Below are positions 12,318 to 15,134 of a stretch of DNA of 15,134 bases, piece by piece. The DNA comes from JAHDFB01 sp964607315 (GTDB lineage Bacteria; Bacteroidota; Bacteroidia; Chitinophagales; Saprospiraceae). A program made the position numbers and the translations under genes. The notes beneath the pieces are model-generated. The model was not told the DNA's origin. It did no database searches and worked only from the letters and a program-made list of their open reading frames with translations. The DNA is taken from contig CAZSKA010000070.1 in NCBI GenBank assembly GCA_964607315.1, positions 1 to 15,134 on the forward strand, written 5' to 3'. Each line of letters opens with the position of its first letter. Position 1 is the first letter of the stretch.

Positions 12318-15134
12318 TTATTTCTTTATAATCGTCTTTGTCATTGTTTCTCCGTTAATTAATTCACATCTTATAAAGTAAATTCCTCGCTCAAATTGCG
12401 AAACATTAACTCCTAATTTATCAGTTTCAGTTAATAATTCAGAATAGACTTTCATTCCTATATTATTAAAAATTGATAATTCTTTTATCTGTACGGTATG
12501 TTTAAAGTCAATCCATAAGTAATCAGTCGATGGATTAGGATAAATATTCCAATTCGTTTCCTCCATTTCAATTTCTGTTACGCTCTCCTCCAAAACATGC
12601 TCTTCTTGTAATTCTATACTTGTTAGGAAAGCATCCTCATTCACTTTTAAACTACTATTACTAGGGTCCGCTATAATTACAACTGCATCTATATAAACGT
12701 GGTCATTATTCCCAGAAGCATCAGCTTGGAATCTAAATTGGGCATTAGATGGGAAATTATAGTTCGTATCATCAATCAATACTGAACCTGTAAGATATTG
12801 GCGATTATTAAAGTCAATTCCTCTAACATAATCTCTAATTGTTATCCAAGAACTTCCATCATAATAGCGTAATAGAAAATTTTCCGTCCCTTCAAAACTA
12901 TGTACGTAAAAACTAAAAGTAATTTCCACGCTGGAATGACTACTTAAGTCAAAACTCTCAGATGTCATAGATGAGCTAACTCCAGAATTATCTCTTAATC
13001 GAATAGAATAATTTCCTTCTGAAGACCTAAATCCTGAATACCTTGCGGCATCATTTCCTCCATCACTCCAATTGTCCCATCCAGTCTCAAAAAACCCTTC
13101 GTGTAGAATAACATCATTAGCTCCACCTGAAGCAGTAGTAACAGAAATAGTACTGCTTAATCCTGAAGTATTTCCAGCAGCATCATAAGCCGAAACATTA
13201 AATAAATAAGTAGTAGCAGGCATAAGATTTGAAACAGAGAAGCTAGTAGAGTTAGAACTTGCTATCACCGAACCATCTTGGTAAATATCATAGCCTACTA
13301 CGGCAACATTATCTGTAGAAGCATCCCAAGCTAAATCCGCCGATGTCTCTGTTACATTAGAAACAGTAACATTTAATGGTGTCGAAGGAGCTTGAGTATC
13401 TGCAGGCGAAGAAGTTGTAACTGAAATTGTACTACTTAATCCTGAATTATTCCCTGCAGCATCATAAGCCGACACGTTAAATAAATATGTAGTCGAGGAA
13501 TTTAAATTCGATACTAAATAAGATGTCGAACTTACACTAGCAATCAAAGCACCATCTTGAAAAACATTATATCCTGCAACACCTACATTATCAGTAGAAT
13601 TTGCCCAAGACAAATTAACTGTACTTGTTGTAACGTTAGAACTGACAAGGTTTGTAGGAATAGTAGGTGCTTCTGTATCAGAACTACTGCATGAACCCCA
13701 TATCAAATCAACATATTCCGGATGATCTATAAAAGGATTTCTATTGTTTTGATAAGTAAATATGTCATTATTCCTATCTAATTCCTTTTGACTGACTGGA
13801 TCCATATTATGCCAACTAATAAACATATCTAAGGCCCATTGCTCCATACCTGGATAAGTCATTCCATCAAGCACTGCATCTGATTCACTCGTATTGTTTT
13901 CCCATGCAGCTATTACATCTTCGTACCTTGTTATCATATAAAAATAAGCTCGAGCTAAATCGCCCTTATATTCATCTATGGGTTCAAAAACATTTCCTGA
14001 ATACCCTGGAATAGTGATGGCAGAAGAACCTAACTCAGATCCATTTGCTGTCGTTTGAACAGCTCCACCTGGCAGAACCTCACCATAAGGAAAATTATTT
14101 CTTAAACTATTAATCCACCCATCAACAGGTATTACTGTGAAAATATCTGAATATTGTGGTTGTGAAGTAGATCCTCCCCACCATGATCTAGGGAATGTAT
14201 GTTCTCTATTATAACAATCGCCTTCCTGTGAAAAGTTACCACATTGCTCACTTCCTAATGAAAATTCATTTTCGGCACCGATGGGGTTATCCGAATACAT
14301 ATCCCATACTATCGTTTCATTTCCAGAATCATTCAATCTATCATCTGTGTTAAAATATATTGTCCATAAAGAGCTATAGCTCGATACAGTATGGTCATCT
14401 ATTAAGTCATGTAAAACCGTTTTTAATGCTTCGCAAGTTTGATTATTTACAACCGAATAATAACTTGTATTAGGATCTACTAATGTAGATTCATTTCCTA
14501 CTAGAGGATTAGTAGTGTTATATTCAGGACCACCATCACAAATATGATTGGCACCAAAAATCGTAAAATGATAACTTGTTGATGATTGTAATCCTGAAGT
14601 ATTAAAACTTGTTGAACTGGAATATTCAATCACCTCTCCATTGCCAACAATATCCCCCACATTATATGTTATTCCATCGCTTATGCTCCCATTGAAAGGC
14701 ACGCCTTCACTAATGAAAATCAAATAACTATCTGCATTACCTGCAGTAAAAGAAGAAGATATGGAATTATCTGTAATGTTCGAAAAAGTAAGATTGCTTG
14801 CTTGTTGTGTGGGCTCCATACAGCTATTCGAGGCAGTAACCGTTGTGATACTAATATCATCTACAGCAAATTCATCTCGACTACCACTTCCGGATTGATC
14901 AGCACCCGTCCATTTAAGAAATAATGATTGATTTGGGTTTAAACCCAAATTTTCAATTTGAACTTGCATATCGTTTGCAATCCATGATGGGTTTGAATCG
15001 CTACTTCCAGGAGATGTTATAGAAGCATTTGGTAAATCGATAAAATTGACGTTATCAATAGAATAAGCAAAATCAAATGAGTTCGCTCTATTCTGATCAT
15101 TATAGATATATACTTTAAAATCTATGGTAACTTC
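12318..15134 (-). CDS. Secreted endonuclease I with FN3 domains and T9SS sorting tail, 5'-truncated by window edge
   Basis: The frame is open from the stop at 12318 to the right edge, so the N-terminus and signal peptide lie outside the window. The Met codon at 14967-14969 is internal, because coding continues upstream (ending SDSNPSWIANDM). Domains in order: a beta-rich adhesion-like domain (edge to about 14830), an FN3-like domain (to about 14470), and endonuclease I (about 14460-13680). The nuclease holds CYNREHTFPRSWWGG with the catalytic His codon at 14199-14201, PVDGWINSLRNNFPYGEV, GDLARAYFYMITRYED and NRNPFIDHPEYVDLIW. Then come two similar FN3 domains (13680-13130), a jelly-roll-like domain (about 13120-12660) and a type A T9SS sorting domain (NWNIYPNPSTDYLWID to the end). 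The product should cross the outer membrane by T9SS and degrade extracellular DNA or RNA, for nutrients or biofilm turnover. FN3 modules probably act as spacers. Convergent with lpxD. Confidence 0.92.
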   Translation of the reverse strand, partial: EVTIDFKVYIYNDQNRANSFDFAYSIDNVNFIDLPNASITSPGSSDSNPSWIANDMQVQIENLGLNPNQSLFLKWTGADQSGSGSRDEFAVDDISITTVTASNSCMEPTQQASNLTFSNITDNSISSSFTAGNADSYLIFISEGVPFNGSISDGITYNVGDIVGNGEVIEYSSSTSFNTSGLQSSTSYHFTIFGANHICDGGPEYNTTNPLVGNESTLVDPNTSYYSVVNNQTCEALKTVLHDLIDDHTVSSYSSLWTIYFNTDDRLNDSGNETIVWDMYSDNPIGAENEFSLGSEQCGNFSQEGDCYNREHTFPRSWWGGSTSQPQYSDIFTVIPVDGWINSLRNNFPYGEVLPGGAVQTTANGSELGSSAITIPGYSGNVFEPIDEYKGDLARAYFYMITRYEDVIAAWENNTSESDAVLDGMTYPGMEQWALDMFISWHNMDPVSQKELDRNNDIFTYQNNRNPFIDHPEYVDLIWGSCSSSDTEAPTIPTNLVSSNVTTSTVNLSWANSTDNVGVAGYNVFQDGALIASVSSTSYLVSNLNSSTTYLFNVSAYDAAGNNSGLSSTISVTTSSPADTQAPSTPLNVTVSNVTETSADLAWDASTDNVAVVGYDIYQDGSVIASSNSTSFSVSNLMPATTYLFNVSAYDAAGNTSGLSSTISVTTASGGANDVILHEGFFETGWDNWSDGGNDAARYSGFRSSEGNYSIRLRDNSGVSSSMTSESFDLSSHSSVEITFSFYVHSFEGTENFLLRYYDGSSWITIRDYVRGIDFNNRQYLTGSVLIDDTNYNFPSNAQFRFQADASGNNDHVYIDAVVIIADPSNSSLKVNEDAFLTSIELQEEHVLEESVTEIEMEETNWNIYPNPSTDYLWIDFKHTVQIKELSIFNNIGMKVYSELLTETDKLGVNVSQFERGIYFIRCELINGETMTKTIIKK
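13138..13690 (-). repeat. Tandem FN3-encoding units, 279-bp period
   Basis: Two consecutive fibronectin type III units of 93 codons are clearly related at DNA level; for example the blocks starting at 13138 and 13417 share long stretches around GCAGCATCATAAGCCGA. Both proteins read VGYxxxQDG, TTYLFNVSAYDAAGN and GLSSTISVTT. This points to fairly recent internal duplication within the endonuclease gene. Confidence 0.8.
14931..14950. repeat. 20-bp perfect palindrome inside the endonuclease gene
   Basis: ATTTGGGTTT joins directly to AAACCCAAAT. It lies in coding sequence (residues NLGLNPNQ) and resembles the intergenic TTTGGGCTT/AAGCCCAAA element with C/G changed to T/A next to the centre. It may be chance in A/T-rich coding DNA. 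Confidence 0.6.

Noticed and set aside
14967..14969. ATG as the start of the endonuclease gene
   Set aside because: The same frame stays open to the window edge with plausible beta-rich coding sequence, and no signal peptide follows this Met although the protein has a T9SS tail; it is an internal Met.

Overview
The window comes from a low-GC Bacteroidota genome, most likely a Cytophagales- or Flavobacteriia-like marine or environmental organism. The support is a type IX secretion (T9SS) C-terminal sorting domain, a LytS/YehU-type histidine kinase paired with a LytTR response regulator, lpxD (so an outer membrane with lipid A), weak or absent Shine-Dalgarno sequences, and several TAnnTTTG-like -7 promoter elements typical of the phylum. 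The genus cannot be fixed from the sequence alone.

Layout. 1-276: A/T-rich leader with a possible promoter. 277-621 (+): small MerR-type regulator. 622-1026: long gap between convergent genes, with an array of GTTAGTTAG blocks and hairpins. 1027-1347 (-): thioredoxin. 1556-1858 (-): small unknown protein with its own terminator. 1992-6506 (-): three-gene operon of LytTR response regulator, a Cys-rich unknown protein and a 951-residue sensor kinase, with 9-nt gaps between genes. 6735-7316 (-): unknown 193-residue amphipathic helical protein with its own terminator. 7451-7999 (+): GNAT acetyltransferase. 8070-10070 (-): TMTC-like GT-C/TPR membrane glycosyltransferase candidate. 10202-10903 (+): unknown 233-residue protein. 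11009-11119 (+): 36-residue single-span membrane peptide, followed by the clearest + strand terminator in the window. 11248-12282 (+): lpxD. 12318 to the right edge (-): secreted modular endonuclease I, cut off at its N-terminus by the window end.

The most interesting region is 4857-7421. A perfect 33-bp direct repeat lies upstream of both the regulator operon (6617-6649) and the 193-residue gene (7389-7421), in the same orientation to each. In both places exactly 30 nt separate it from a TAnnTTTG-like element. Together with the uncharacterised protein between regulator and kinase, this suggests a self-contained signalling module: the kinase senses through a periplasmic domain, the LytTR regulator (or another factor) acts at the 33-bp box, and the 193-residue protein is a co-regulated output. 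The competing reading is that the 193-residue gene is a small insertion or duplication bounded by the repeats.

A second theme is a recurring palindrome, TTTGGGCTT/AAGCCCAAA, at three gene ends (809, 1943 and 12286). It looks like a dispersed intergenic element rather than a set of unrelated terminators. No tRNA, rRNA, CRISPR array, transposase or integrase was seen.
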